DNA from: UBA932 sp031548545 | Lineage (GTDB): Bacteria > Bacteroidota > Bacteroidia > Bacteroidales > UBA932 | Length of the DNA: 26,976 bases | Reading direction: 5' to 3' | Assembly (NCBI GenBank): GCA_031548545.1 | Contig: JAVBQY010000030.1 | Span: 1-26,976, forward strand | In this document: in pieces, positions 1-8,340 of the stretch | How positions within the stretch are numbered: position 1 is the first letter of the stretch | How the letters are laid out: the number at the start of each line of letters is the position of its first letter | The notes under the pieces: model-generated | Told to the model about the DNA's origin: nothing | The model's input: only the letters and a program-made list of their open reading frames with translations | The model's database searches: none | Made by a program: the position numbers and the translations under genes

Positions 1-832
1 AGCTGCCGGAGACTTACAGTATAGCCTTTCAGCCTATGACGGCGCGCAGGGAGATATCCGCGAAGGTGTGATTACCCTGCAGGCGCAGAACGCCGGCGGC
101 AAGGCTTACTACTATGTAACCGTACGCCAGTCCGCCCCTGCTGCCGCCGCCATTGGAGGTATACCTACTTATCTGGGTTTTGACGGCGCCGAGAAGACCA
201 ACCAGACGCTCTTCCTTAATCCGGTGAACAATGCTACTGTAACCATCGTATCTCAGCCCAGCTGGATGTCTACGCTGTTAAGCGGTAGTACACTGACCTA
301 TGCGATAGAGCGATTCTCTACCGGTGCAATCAATACGATGAGTGATGCTATGCGTGAGGGCTTATTGGTATTGAAAGCCAGTAGTGCAGGCGCACAAAGT
401 ACTTACTATTACATTAATGTGCGTCAGTATTCTAATATGTTGTTTACTTTGACCCCGAGTTCATTAGATGTATCCAATTCTTATGGAAATACATTTAGTC
501 AATGGGTATACCCGATTGCGATTACTCCTGCCAGCCCTCTCCCCGTTAGATTAGCCGGTCAAACCTATCAGGGCTTTGAACGACCAAGTGGGTGTTCCGG
601 TTCCTTTACCGGTGTCTGGAGCTATGGCGAAAATCAGATTGCTGTCGGTTATATTACGAATAGTAATATTTCTATCATCGTCCCGGCACTGAACTTTAGT
701 TGTACCACCGGAACCCACTGGGGCAGATGGCGTACAAATGTAGCTATTGAGGTTACAACTGTGATCTTAGGTCAAGAACGGGTGCTGGCCTTTACCGTTC
801 CCGTATCGCAAACGGTTTACTATTATAATTAA
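1..832 (+). CDS. C-terminal part of a repeat-containing (BACON-like) surface-type protein, partial
   Basis: The reading frame is open to the left edge (frame starting at base 2), so the N-terminus and any signal peptide lie outside the window; the GTG at base 68 is internal. About 276 residues remain, ending at TAA 830-832. Two copies of a unit of about 90 residues can be seen: one ends IREGVITLQA...YYYVTVRQ and the next, after QPSWMSTLLSGSTLTY, ends MREGLLVLKA...YYYINVRQ. Short beta-rich units with a conserved Trp and a closing V-x-Q strand resemble BACON-type carbohydrate-binding or adhesion modules of Bacteroidota, but I cannot confirm the family. A further domain of about 130 residues without a recognisable match closes the protein and contains two Cys (GCSGS, NFSCTT). 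It is probably exported and binds something at the surface. No partner gene is visible, and a terminator follows directly. Confidence 0.6.
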   Translation, partial: AAGDLQYSLSAYDGAQGDIREGVITLQAQNAGGKAYYYVTVRQSAPAAAAIGGIPTYLGFDGAEKTNQTLFLNPVNNATVTIVSQPSWMSTLLSGSTLTYAIERFSTGAINTMSDAMREGLLVLKASSAGAQSTYYYINVRQYSNMLFTLTPSSLDVSNSYGNTFSQWVYPIAITPASPLPVRLAGQTYQGFERPSGCSGSFTGVWSYGENQIAVGYITNSNISIIVPALNFSCTTGTHWGRWRTNVAIEVTTVILGQERVLAFTVPVSQTVYYYN

Positions 833-862
833 TGCGGCTAAGATAGTGTATTAGCTTTATAG

Positions 863-894
863 AATCGGAGTTGCCCTCATGGACAACTCCGATT
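863..894 (+). terminator. Rho-independent terminator after the repeat protein
   Basis: A perfect 11-bp stem (863-873 with 884-894) encloses a 10-nt loop and is followed by a T-rich stretch (TTTGTTTATT). It starts about 30 bp after the stop codon of the upstream gene. Confidence 0.75.
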
Positions 895-942
895 TGTTTA
901 TTAGCCGGACGGCTATCTTGTAGTGCCTATTTTTAAAACGAC

Positions 943-973
943 AACGGGAATAGCGATCGACGCTATTCCCGTT
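943..973 (-). terminator. Rho-independent terminator of the acyl-CoA ligase operon
   Basis: A perfect 13-bp stem (943-955 with 961-973) has a 5-nt loop. Read on the minus strand it is followed by a short T run (complement of 931-938), so it most likely ends the leftward operon whose last stop is at 1019-1021. The opposite-facing terminator at 863-894 closes the converging gene. Confidence 0.7.
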
Positions 974-1018
974 ATTATAAATCAGACCAACTTGTTTGGA
1001 GTGATAGTCTCCCGGTCT

Positions 1019-2674
1019 TTATACGTTCTGATACAAGAAACGCTTGATACTCTTCTTCGGCGTTTTTTCAAACTCTTCCGGATAGATTTGTACGGAGGCG
1101 ATTTGTGCGTAAGCCGGTAATTCTTCGTTGACCTTCAGGCGGGTTTCTTCCATAATGCGCGGGAGGTCGCTGTCGGTAATATTACCAAGGTTGGTTTGTT
1201 CGTAGTCGGGTACAATCAATGCGGTGAGCTTGCCTCCCTTATCAATGACCAGCGACTCGCTTACATAGGGCATGTTGTTGATTAAATCTTCCAGTTCTTC
1301 GGGGTAAATATTCTGGCCCGAAGCTCCCAGGATCATACTTTTGTTGCGGCCTTTGATGTATACATAGCCGTTCTTGTCCATGACGGCCAGGTCGCCGGTC
1401 TTCATCCATCCGTCTTCCGTGAAGGCTTCATTGGTCGCTTGTTCATTCTTGTAGTAGCCCAGCATGACGTTTTTCCCTTTTACCAGGATTTCTCCGGCAA
1501 TGTTTTCGGGATCGGGAGAGTCGATTTTTACCTGCATGTTGAGTACGGCCTTGCCGCAAGAGTACAGGGGGCTTTTATCCCAATCTTCGTAGGTGATGAT
1601 GGGGCCACACTCCGTCATGCCGTAACCAACGGTGTATTTAAACCCTATCTTTTTGAAAAACTGTTCGGCCTCATGGTTAAAGGCGGCGCCGCCCACGATC
1701 ACTTCATAAAAGTTATTGCCGAATACATTATTCAGGGCGTTCAGCATCTTTTTATTGATCGTTTGGTCTATCACCGGAAGTTTGAGCAGCATTTTTACAC
1801 TCATCTTATTGAGGATGGGCTGTAGCTGCTTTTTGTAAATTTTTTCAATAATTAAAGGTACCGATATAATCAATGACGGTTTGCTGTCTGCAAAAGCGTC
1901 CATGATGATCTTGGGCGTGGGCATGCGGGTGAGGAATTGTATGTGGCAGCCTTGGGAGAGTTCAAAAATAAACTCAAACATCATGCCGTACATGTGGGCC
2001 ATAGGCAGCATGGAAACCACATTGTTGCCCGCTACCATATTGGGTAATATCATCCGGGCGAATTCCAGGTTGGACAGCAGGCTGCGGTAGGGCAGCATAA
2101 CGCCTTTGGAGAAACCGGTAGTGCCGGAGGTGTAGTTGATGATGGCCAGCTCCTCTGGCTCGTCATGGTGATAGGCAATGTGCTCGGGACGGAAGTTCCT
2201 TGGGTACTTTTTACCGAAGAGTTCGTTCAGGCGCTCGCGGGCGGCATGGATAGAGGGCTTGCTGCAATGGACAATGGAGAAGTCTCCGGTCATGATGATG
2301 GCTTCCAGGCCCGGCATTTCCCGCTCATTGAGAGATTCCCAGACCACATCACCTACAAACAGTACGCGGGCTTCGGAGTGATTTACGATGTGGTGTATGT
2401 TGTCTGCCTTAAACTCGTGCAGAATAGGTACTGCAACGGCTCCATAGGTAAGGGCGGCAAAGAAAACCACCCCCCAGTTGGCCTGGTTACGTCCGCAGAT
2501 GGCCACTTTGTCGCCCTTTTGCAGTCCGCACTCTTCAAATAAGATGTGCAGTTTGGCAATCCGGCGCGCTACGTCTTTGTAGTGCAATGTGGTGCCTTTG
2601 TAATCCGACAAAGCCGGGTGATCCCAGTTGTGTTTAAAGCTTTGTTCGAATTGTGCTAAAAAACTTTGTTCCAT
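1019..2674 (-). CDS. Long-chain fatty acid--CoA ligase (AMP-forming synthetase family)
   Basis: A full-length 551-residue member of the adenylate-forming (ANL) superfamily, which activates a fatty acid with ATP to an acyl-adenylate and passes it to CoA. The phosphate-binding loop YTSGTTGFSKG lies at about residues 181-191, the GYGMTECGP motif follows about 170 residues later, and the hinge region reads TGDLAVMDKNGYVYIKGR followed by ILGASGQNIYPEELE. Near the C-terminus TPKKSIKRF contains the lysine expected to catalyse adenylation. No signal peptide or membrane helix is obvious, so it should be cytosolic or membrane-associated. It starts 21 nt after the ABC exporter gene and is probably cotranscribed with it, which suggests a role in lipid or envelope metabolism. 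Exact acyl specificity cannot be read from the sequence. No odd or missing core residues were noticed. Confidence 0.88.
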   Translation of the reverse strand: MEQSFLAQFEQSFKHNWDHPALSDYKGTTLHYKDVARRIAKLHILFEECGLQKGDKVAICGRNQANWGVVFFAALTYGAVAVPILHEFKADNIHHIVNHSEARVLFVGDVVWESLNEREMPGLEAIIMTGDFSIVHCSKPSIHAARERLNELFGKKYPRNFRPEHIAYHHDEPEELAIINYTSGTTGFSKGVMLPYRSLLSNLEFARMILPNMVAGNNVVSMLPMAHMYGMMFEFIFELSQGCHIQFLTRMPTPKIIMDAFADSKPSLIISVPLIIEKIYKKQLQPILNKMSVKMLLKLPVIDQTINKKMLNALNNVFGNNFYEVIVGGAAFNHEAEQFFKKIGFKYTVGYGMTECGPIITYEDWDKSPLYSCGKAVLNMQVKIDSPDPENIAGEILVKGKNVMLGYYKNEQATNEAFTEDGWMKTGDLAVMDKNGYVYIKGRNKSMILGASGQNIYPEELEDLINNMPYVSESLVIDKGGKLTALIVPDYEQTNLGNITDSDLPRIMEETRLKVNEELPAYAQIASVQIYPEEFEKTPKKSIKRFLYQNV

Positions 2675-2695
2675 ATAGGTTTAATTATTGTTCAA

Positions 2696-4522
2696 CTATT
2701 GAAAAGCCTGTAAGGCGCACAATCGTTTGTAGATGCCGTCTAAGGCCATTAGTTCGGTGTGTGTGCCTTGTTCTTTGATTTCTCCTTTCTGCAGCACTAC
2801 GATTTGGTCGGCGTGCTGTATGGTGGACAGCCGATGCGCAATCACCACGGAGGTGCGGTTTTTCATCAGCTTGGTTAAGGCATCCTGTACCAGGCGCTCG
2901 CTTTCCGTGTCTAATGCGGAGGTGGCTTCATCCAGGATCAGAATGGGCGGGTTCTTATATACGGCGCGGGCAATGGATAAGCGTTGCCGTTGTCCGCCGG
3001 AGAGTTTCATGCCCCGGTCGCCTATATTTGTCTGGTAGCCGTTTTCCATTTCCATGATGAAGTCGTGGGCATTGGCTACTTTGGCGGCCTGTATGACCTC
3101 TTCTTCGGAGGCGTTTTCAATACCGAAGGCGATATTATTAAATACCGTATCGTTGAACAGGATGGCTTCCTGGGTCACAATACCCATGAGTCCGATCAGG
3201 CCTTTGGGTTCGTAGTCTTTGATGTTGATGCCGTCCAACAGGATTTCTCCCTCCGTCACATCATAGAAACGGGGCAGCAGGTCGGCCATGGTGGATTTGC
3301 CGGCTCCCGAGAGGCCTACCAGGGCTACCATCTTACCTTTCTCTATATTAAGATTAATATGGTTGAGCACCGGTTCCTGTTTGTAGGAGAAGGATACGTT
3401 CCGGTATTCTATGCTGTTGTTGAAACTGTTCACGGGGATGGGATGTTCGGCCTTTTTGATGTCTACCGGCTCATCAATAATTGCAAAGACCCGTTCGCCG
3501 GAGGCCATTGCTTTCTGCATATTGGTGTAAGCGTTGCTCAGGTCTTTTACAGGTCCCAGTATTTGGTAGTAGAAGCCGATATAGGCGATGAATTCATAGC
3601 CGCTCATGTTGAGCCGTCCGGTGGATTGTAACCATCCGCCGTAAAACAGCACGCTTGAGGCTACGAAAACGCCGAGAAATTCGGCCAGGGGAGAGGCCAT
3701 TTCCTGGCGGATCATTACCTTGCGCAACATGTTGCGCTGGTTGTTGTTGATTTTATCAAATTGACGCCGTACGTAGTGCTGGGCATTGAACGCTTTTACA
3801 ATACGAGACCCCGAGATAGTTTCTTCGAAAGAACTTACAATACCGCCCAGCAGGCTTTGCGCTTCACTGGCATTGCGTTTCAGCTTGCGGCTCAGCCGGC
3901 TGATCAGTATGCCGGAAGCCGGGATGGCAATCAGGGTGATTATCGTCAACTCTACGGACATATATAATAGTACGCCCAGGTAGACGATGATGGACAGCGG
4001 ATCGCGCAGGATCACCTGGAAAGAATAGGTGATGCATCCTTGTACTTCCGTGATATCATTGGATATCACGGACAGGATATTGCCTTTGCGCTGGTCATGG
4101 AAATAGCCGATATGCAGTCTGCTGATTTTGTCGAACAATGTTTTCCTCAGGTTGTAAATCACATGGGTGCGCATTTTGGCCAGCGTGCGTTGCCCCAGGT
4201 ATTTGAACCAGTTGGCGAAGAAAGAGGCCGCCGATAGAATGATACAGACATAAATCAAGGCGCCGAATACCCCGTGGGTGTCAATTATCCGGCAAAGGTA
4301 GTAGTTAAAAGTATCCCGGAAAAAATTAAAGGTCATTGAAAATTCCGGAAGAGTGCTTACGCGCTCTACGTCACCGGGGTTAAACATCACATTGAGGACA
4401 GGAACAATCAATGCAAAATTAACTACACCGAAAATCAATCCCAGTATAATGAACAGCAGGTATTTGGGCCAAAACCGGTGATAGGGTTTGGCAAAGGTAA
4501 GCAAACGAAGAAAAGTCTTCAT
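2696..4522 (-). CDS. msbA: MsbA-type lipid/multidrug ABC exporter (fused TMD-NBD)
   Basis: A 608-residue half-transporter with one membrane domain (about six helices, residues 20-340) followed by one ATPase domain (about 370-600). The nucleotide-binding motifs are all intact: Walker A GLSGAGKST (403-411), Q-loop Q451, signature LSGGQ (507-511), Walker B ILILDEATSALD (527-538) and switch histidine H563. Homodimers of this family flip lipid A precursors or export drugs and peptides across the inner membrane. The gene is followed after 21 nt by the acyl-CoA ligase, so a lipid substrate is plausible, but this is inferred from context only. A -7 box lies about 33 bp upstream of the ATG, between this gene and the DUF4834-like gene, so it can be transcribed independently. 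The symbol is by family resemblance; other exporters of the same architecture exist in Bacteroidota. Confidence 0.82.
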   Translation of the reverse strand: MKTFLRLLTFAKPYHRFWPKYLLFIILGLIFGVVNFALIVPVLNVMFNPGDVERVSTLPEFSMTFNFFRDTFNYYLCRIIDTHGVFGALIYVCIILSAASFFANWFKYLGQRTLAKMRTHVIYNLRKTLFDKISRLHIGYFHDQRKGNILSVISNDITEVQGCITYSFQVILRDPLSIIVYLGVLLYMSVELTIITLIAIPASGILISRLSRKLKRNASEAQSLLGGIVSSFEETISGSRIVKAFNAQHYVRRQFDKINNNQRNMLRKVMIRQEMASPLAEFLGVFVASSVLFYGGWLQSTGRLNMSGYEFIAYIGFYYQILGPVKDLSNAYTNMQKAMASGERVFAIIDEPVDIKKAEHPIPVNSFNNSIEYRNVSFSYKQEPVLNHINLNIEKGKMVALVGLSGAGKSTMADLLPRFYDVTEGEILLDGINIKDYEPKGLIGLMGIVTQEAILFNDTVFNNIAFGIENASEEEVIQAAKVANAHDFIMEMENGYQTNIGDRGMKLSGGQRQRLSIARAVYKNPPILILDEATSALDTESERLVQDALTKLMKNRTSVVIAHRLSTIQHADQIVVLQKGEIKEQGTHTELMALDGIYKRLCALQAFQ

Positions 4523-4554
4523 AGGGTAGGGGTTAAGACGTCAAAAAAACAGCA

Positions 4555-4562
4555 CAAAGATA
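4555..4562 (-). promoter_or_regulatory. Bacteroidota -7 box for the ABC exporter operon
   Basis: Read leftwards the site is TATCTTTG, a full match to TAnnTTTG. Transcription would start near 4551, giving a leader of about 28 nt to the ATG at 4522. No clear TTTG is seen 19-21 nt further upstream, so the -33 element is weak or absent. Confidence 0.5.
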
Positions 4563-4572
4563 GTAAAAAAAC

Positions 4573-4827
4573 TCAATTTTGAACATCTTCAAAATCAACG
4601 TATTCGCCAATCTCTTGCTTGATTTTCTTTTTTTTCTGAGACTGTTGCCGGTCTACTTTTACTTCGCCTTCTTGCCGGCTGTTGGTTTCCCGTGGCGGTG
4701 CCTGGTAAAAGCTGCCCTGACGAGAGGCCAGTCGTTTAAATACGTGTAGAAGGATATAGGGAGCCAGGCGCCTGAGCAGCCAGCCTCCAACCATAAAAAT
4801 CAATATAATAAATAGTAGTGTCTCCAT
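4573..4827 (-). CDS. Small membrane protein, DUF4834-like
   Basis: An 84-residue protein with one N-terminal hydrophobic helix (residues about 3-18, LLFIILIFMVGGWLLRRL), then an amphipathic stretch, and a charged low-complexity tail rich in Lys, Gln and Glu (QQSQKKKKIKQE) ending GEYVDFEDVQN. The size, the single N-terminal helix and the acidic C-terminal tail resemble the uncharacterised DUF4834 family of Bacteroidota; this assignment is from memory of the family pattern. It starts only 3 nt after the stop of the larger upstream membrane protein, so both are surely translated from one mRNA and may act together at the inner membrane. The function is unknown. Confidence 0.65.
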   Translation of the reverse strand: METLLFIILIFMVGGWLLRRLAPYILLHVFKRLASRQGSFYQAPPRETNSRQEGEVKVDRQQSQKKKKIKQEIGEYVDFEDVQN

Positions 4828-4830
4828 AAT

Positions 4831-6891
4831 TTATTTTACCTCCACTCTTCCATCTTTAATGTAGATGAAGGTGTTTGTTTTTCCTTTGTTGGTCAATTTA
4901 ATGGCGGCCGGTTGTTTTTGTACCGCGGTGGCGCTTCCGGGAATGAATTCTACCGGCTGTTTCAATGTGATGGGGAATGGTTTCACGATGTTTCCGTTGC
5001 GGTCATACAAATATAATTTTTTGCCGCAGCAGAACAGGTATTGTAATTTTTTGTTATTGAGGTAGTCAATTTGCAGGGCGGTGCCTGTGATGGGTTCATT
5101 GAATTTTTTACGCCACAGGAGTTTGCCGTTTTTGGCCAAGAGGCCCAGGCTATTGTCTGTAAACTGTACGAAAAATTCTTTTTCTTTGGTGTTATGGTTG
5201 ATGACTTCAATCCGCAGTCGTTCGCTACCTGCCTTAGTCCCTGCGTTTTTATCTTCAGCTTCGGTAAGGCCTGCTGTGGGCGCTGCTTCGGGCGCCACAG
5301 GTTCAATGTCGAAAAGGCTGAAGAAATTGACAAAATATTTATCTCCGGAGGGGCGCAGCTGGAGGGCTGTGATGTTACGTGTAAACGTCTCGGCTACGTT
5401 TTTATACAGGCCTTGTACGTTGGGGTGGAGGATACCGGACAGCTCATCGCCTGCATTTTGCGGGGCATTGAGCAGGAGGCTCACCCCTGCGTTGTTGCTA
5501 AGGTATTGCGCCGCCTCGGTCTGGTAGAGGTAGCGTTTGAGCGATTGTTTGGACGAGAACTGCGCCATGGCTTTCAACAAGTCGCTGTTGTTGGAAAAGT
5601 AAAACCAATCATCGGTTACTGTAAAATACGTGTCACGTTCGCCGCCGAACAGTTTACCGAATAACGCTTCCTGCAGGCCTGTGGCCGGATTGCGGTATAC
5701 TGTGAAACTATAGTCTTTTGTCTTTTCTTCCAGTAATGTGAAAGGTTGTTGCAGGTAATCGGCCAGTTCCCGCAATTGCTGCAGGGCATATTTGCTGTTA
5801 CTGCTTTTCAGCAGGAATAACCATTCTCCTTTGTCATTGTACGGCAGGCAGGCCAGCCCGACTTCCGCCGGATAAAGGGCGGTGAACAATTGCTGGGCAT
5901 TTTTGGGCCAGTTCTTGTCCAGCGCGGATATCGCCTGCTTGTAGCTGTTGAGCTCTTTTTGTTTACCCAGATAAACGGCGTAGTCTTGCAGAAACAGTTC
6001 CGGGTTACCTAAGGTAAAGCTTAACAGCATGGCGGTATTGGCAGGGAGCGCTTCCCAAGCCTCCGTGTTGCCGCCTTGCTGGTTGAGCAGCAGGGTCAGG
6101 AAATTGTCGTTTGTGAAGGATGGAAAGATAAATCCGTTCAATTGAAGGATGTTGCGGCCGAATTGACCGTCGAGCGCCGTCCAGTTGGCCGTAAGCGAAA
6201 GAAAGGCCGTGCTTGCCGCCGCAGGTTTGTTGCCCAGGTAATGGAGCAGGCGGGGCAGCTGCCGGTGGTTGATGAGCAGGCATATGTCTACGTTCGCGCC
6301 TATTGTTCCGGCTACTTGGGCAAATTGTTCATTGCCGGCCAGCGACTCTCCGCTATTGCAGTGGCGGATGGCAGTCTGTAACAGTATGTCGGAGCTGCTG
6401 GCCAGGGCCAGGCCTTTTACATAACTCAGGTAGATCAGTTCATTGTCGAAACGCAGGCTGATAATATGGCTGTCATAGTAGTTTTGCCGGTTGGCGGGTG
6501 TGCCGTAACGGCCTATAAACTCTTCCCACTCCCGTTCTGTGACGGTGGGCGGCAGGGCTACGCAACAAAGCAGGGCGAGTTCGTTCTTGCCGAGCGGATG
6601 TACCGAGAGGGTGGTGTTGGCCTGTTTGAATTCGGCTTGTCGCAGCCATTGCAGTAAAGCCGGCTCTCCGGTGATAAAATGCCGCCACACGGCGGTCGTG
6701 TCGCGGAACGTGGCGTCTATCATGGACAGCTGGTTAAATTGCACAATAAAAACAGCGTCGAAAGGTACGCCGCCGATGGCCTCCAGGCTTACAGGCTGTT
6801 TTTCTGTCTGACGGTTCAGTAGCCAAAAGGCGCTACCCAGGCACAACAGTATTACAACACTTGCTATTATGATAATCCACTTTCTGCTCAT
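4831..6891 (-). CDS. Membrane-anchored protein of unknown function with C-terminal PQQ-like repeat segment
   Basis: A protein of about 686 residues with one N-terminal hydrophobic helix (WIIIIASVVILLCLGSAFWLL) and the remainder predicted outside the cytoplasm. I do not recognise the long central region (roughly residues 30-520). Its overall type recalls uncharacterised DUF3352-like envelope proteins, but I cannot confirm this. After an Ala/Thr/Glu-rich linker near residue 540, the last 120 residues contain a repeat read as LGLLAKNGKLLWRKKF and later KLYLYDRNGNIVKPFPI, which resembles blades of PQQ-like beta-propellers. Two ATGs are possible: 6906 and 6891. I prefer 6891, because the best -7 box (6917-6924) would leave only about 6 nt before 6906, and the protein then starts MSRKW directly before the helix. 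It is cotranscribed with the DUF4834-like gene 3 nt downstream. Confidence 0.72.
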   Translation of the reverse strand: MSRKWIIIIASVVILLCLGSAFWLLNRQTEKQPVSLEAIGGVPFDAVFIVQFNQLSMIDATFRDTTAVWRHFITGEPALLQWLRQAEFKQANTTLSVHPLGKNELALLCCVALPPTVTEREWEEFIGRYGTPANRQNYYDSHIISLRFDNELIYLSYVKGLALASSSDILLQTAIRHCNSGESLAGNEQFAQVAGTIGANVDICLLINHRQLPRLLHYLGNKPAAASTAFLSLTANWTALDGQFGRNILQLNGFIFPSFTNDNFLTLLLNQQGGNTEAWEALPANTAMLLSFTLGNPELFLQDYAVYLGKQKELNSYKQAISALDKNWPKNAQQLFTALYPAEVGLACLPYNDKGEWLFLLKSSNSKYALQQLRELADYLQQPFTLLEEKTKDYSFTVYRNPATGLQEALFGKLFGGERDTYFTVTDDWFYFSNNSDLLKAMAQFSSKQSLKRYLYQTEAAQYLSNNAGVSLLLNAPQNAGDELSGILHPNVQGLYKNVAETFTRNITALQLRPSGDKYFVNFFSLFDIEPVAPEAAPTAGLTEAEDKNAGTKAGSERLRIEVINHNTKEKEFFVQFTDNSLGLLAKNGKLLWRKKFNEPITGTALQIDYLNNKKLQYLFCCGKKLYLYDRNGNIVKPFPITLKQPVEFIPGSATAVQKQPAAIKLTNKGKTNTFIYIKDGRVEVK

Positions 6892-6916
6892 GGCAAAATA
6901 ATTCATATTAAACCTA

Positions 6917-6924
6917 CAAATGTA
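6917..6924 (-). promoter_or_regulatory. -7 box of the leftward membrane-protein operon
   Basis: Read leftwards the site is TACATTTG, a full match to TAnnTTTG. It lies inside the short imperfect dyad CTACAAATGTAG (6914-6925). No good -33 TTTG is seen at the expected distance. It supports the downstream ATG at 6891 as the start. Confidence 0.4.
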
Positions 6925-6935
6925 GCAATATTTTA

Positions 6936-6943
6936 TAAATTTG
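6936..6943 (+). promoter_or_regulatory. -7 box of the rightward exported-protein gene
   Basis: The site TAAATTTG matches TAnnTTTG and would start transcription near 6947, about 21 nt before the ATG at 6969. It lies only 12 bp from the opposing -7 box, so the two promoters share the 62-bp spacer and could compete for polymerase. No -33 match is seen. Confidence 0.4.
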
Positions 6944-6968
6944 TAGCCTGAAAAAATAGAAAACAGTG

Positions 6969-7637
6969 ATGAGAAAAATCCTTTGCGCGCTATGTATACT
7001 GCTCTCTGCTCCTTTGTATGCCATAGAGGATGATTATATTGAAAGTTTTTGTCTGGCCTTTGGGAAGATAGAACATGCCTTTAACGAATACCGTTATCGT
7101 CCGGCGGCGGATACGGCGGATGTAGCCGGAGAGGCCTTGACGGCGATGACCCGGCAGTACCGTACCCTTTTGAAGATATATGATGAAGCCTCCTTTAAAT
7201 ACCGTCACCGTGTGGAGTTCGACACTATTTTCCGGCCGCGTTATACCGAGGTGTTTAACCGTGTAGAAGTGATGCTGGAGTATGATGATAGCCTGCAGGC
7301 CATGAAGAAGATGGTGCAGGCCATGGTGAATATGGAGCGTGAGGGCTTTCCTAAAAATTATGAGGGGGTGGAGCAGGTCACCGGCCGTCTGCAGTTTCAG
7401 CAACACTACCCGCTATCGTTTTTCTATAGCATTGAGGGCTTTGTATTACACCATCAATTGATGAGCCTGGAGGCTTACCTGTATCGCCGTTATTTTGAAC
7501 CGGCTATCCGGCAAGTGGAAAAGGGCAGTCCGTTGACGCCGGAGCAGGCCGAAGACCTGAAAAAGCGAACAGAGCGCACGCATTGCAGACCTTGCCGGCA
7601 AAAGGCGGTTCCGGTATTGCTGGACTTCTATAAATAA
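6969..7637 (+). CDS. Exported protein of unknown function
   Basis: About 222 residues. The frame can be extended to a GTG three bases upstream (6966), but ATG 6969 gives a typical signal peptide: MRKILCALCILLSAPLYA, cleaved before IEDDYIE. The mature part is rich in charged and aromatic residues and looks largely helical (for example DSLQAMKKMVQAMVNMERE). Near the C-terminus HCRPCRQ contains a CxxC pair that could bind a metal or form a disulfide. I recognise no family. It is probably periplasmic. It is divergent from the membrane-protein operon, with 62 bp between them, and ends one base before the stop of purQ, which is transcribed from the opposite strand. Confidence 0.65.
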   Translation: MRKILCALCILLSAPLYAIEDDYIESFCLAFGKIEHAFNEYRYRPAADTADVAGEALTAMTRQYRTLLKIYDEASFKYRHRVEFDTIFRPRYTEVFNRVEVMLEYDDSLQAMKKMVQAMVNMEREGFPKNYEGVEQVTGRLQFQQHYPLSFFYSIEGFVLHHQLMSLEAYLYRRYFEPAIRQVEKGSPLTPEQAEDLKKRTERTHCRPCRQKAVPVLLDFYK

Positions 7638-7638
7638 C

Positions 7639-8328
7639 CTACTTCAACATCTTCAATATCGACTCGAATATCTTTAATCCGTCGGTATTGTACAGTTCCG
7701 TATCGGTCGCCCGTTCGGGGTGGGGCATCATGCCGTATACGTTCTTTTTGTTGTTGCATACCCCTGCTATATTCCCCACGGATCCATTAGGATTCATACA
7801 TCCTGATACGGTGCCGTTTTCGTCACAATAACGGAAAAGAATCTGGTCATTCTGATGCAAAGCCGCCAGTGTGGCATCATCGGCGTAATAACGGCCGTCG
7901 GCATGGGCTATAGGGATTTTCAGCGGTTCATCGCGCCGGAGGTAGTGGGTGGCGTAGGATGTCTTGCTGTCGGGCAACAGGTAAATATTCTTACAAACGA
8001 ATTTCTGGCAGTTGTTCGGTAACAAAGCCCCCGGCAGCAGGCCGCTTTCGCAGAGGATCTGGAATCCGTTGCAAACGCCCATTACAAAACCACCCTTATC
8101 GGCAAATTCCATTACCTCGTTCATTAGCGGTGAAAATTTGGCCAGGGCGCCGCAGCGCAGGTAGTCGCCATACGAAAAACCTCCAGGTAATAAAATGCCG
8201 TCAACCCCTTTAAGATCATGGTCTTTATGCCATAGCTCCACCACTTCCTGTTGCAGGATATCACGGAATGTATAAATCATATCATGGTCGCAGTTTGACC
8301 CCGGGAAAATAACAACGCCGAATTTCAT
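7639..8328 (-). CDS. purQ: Phosphoribosylformylglycinamidine synthase subunit PurQ (glutaminase)
   Basis: A class I glutamine amidotransferase of 229 residues that releases ammonia from glutamine for the FGAM synthase step of purine synthesis. The N-terminus KFGVVIFPGSNCDHD and the oxyanion region LLPGGFSYGDYLRCG are typical of PurQ. The nucleophile is C86 in GVCNGFQ, and the His/Glu of the triad are H203 and E205 in MPHPERA. A TTG at 8349 would add seven residues, but it overlaps the likely -7 box (8347-8354), so the ATG at 8328 is the better start. The PurL and PurS partners are not in the window, so the subunit type of the complex cannot be checked here. The gene stands alone, convergent with the exported-protein gene and divergent from the sensor kinase. 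Confidence 0.92.
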   Translation of the reverse strand: MKFGVVIFPGSNCDHDMIYTFRDILQQEVVELWHKDHDLKGVDGILLPGGFSYGDYLRCGALAKFSPLMNEVMEFADKGGFVMGVCNGFQILCESGLLPGALLPNNCQKFVCKNIYLLPDSKTSYATHYLRRDEPLKIPIAHADGRYYADDATLAALHQNDQILFRYCDENGTVSGCMNPNGSVGNIAGVCNNKKNVYGMMPHPERATDTELYNTDGLKIFESILKMLK

Positions 8329-8340
8329 TTTTTTGAAAAT

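Noticed and set aside
2984..3631. Open frame of 215 codons on the plus strand
   Set aside because: It is antisense to the ATPase domain of the ABC exporter, whose motifs are all intact; no signal of independent coding.
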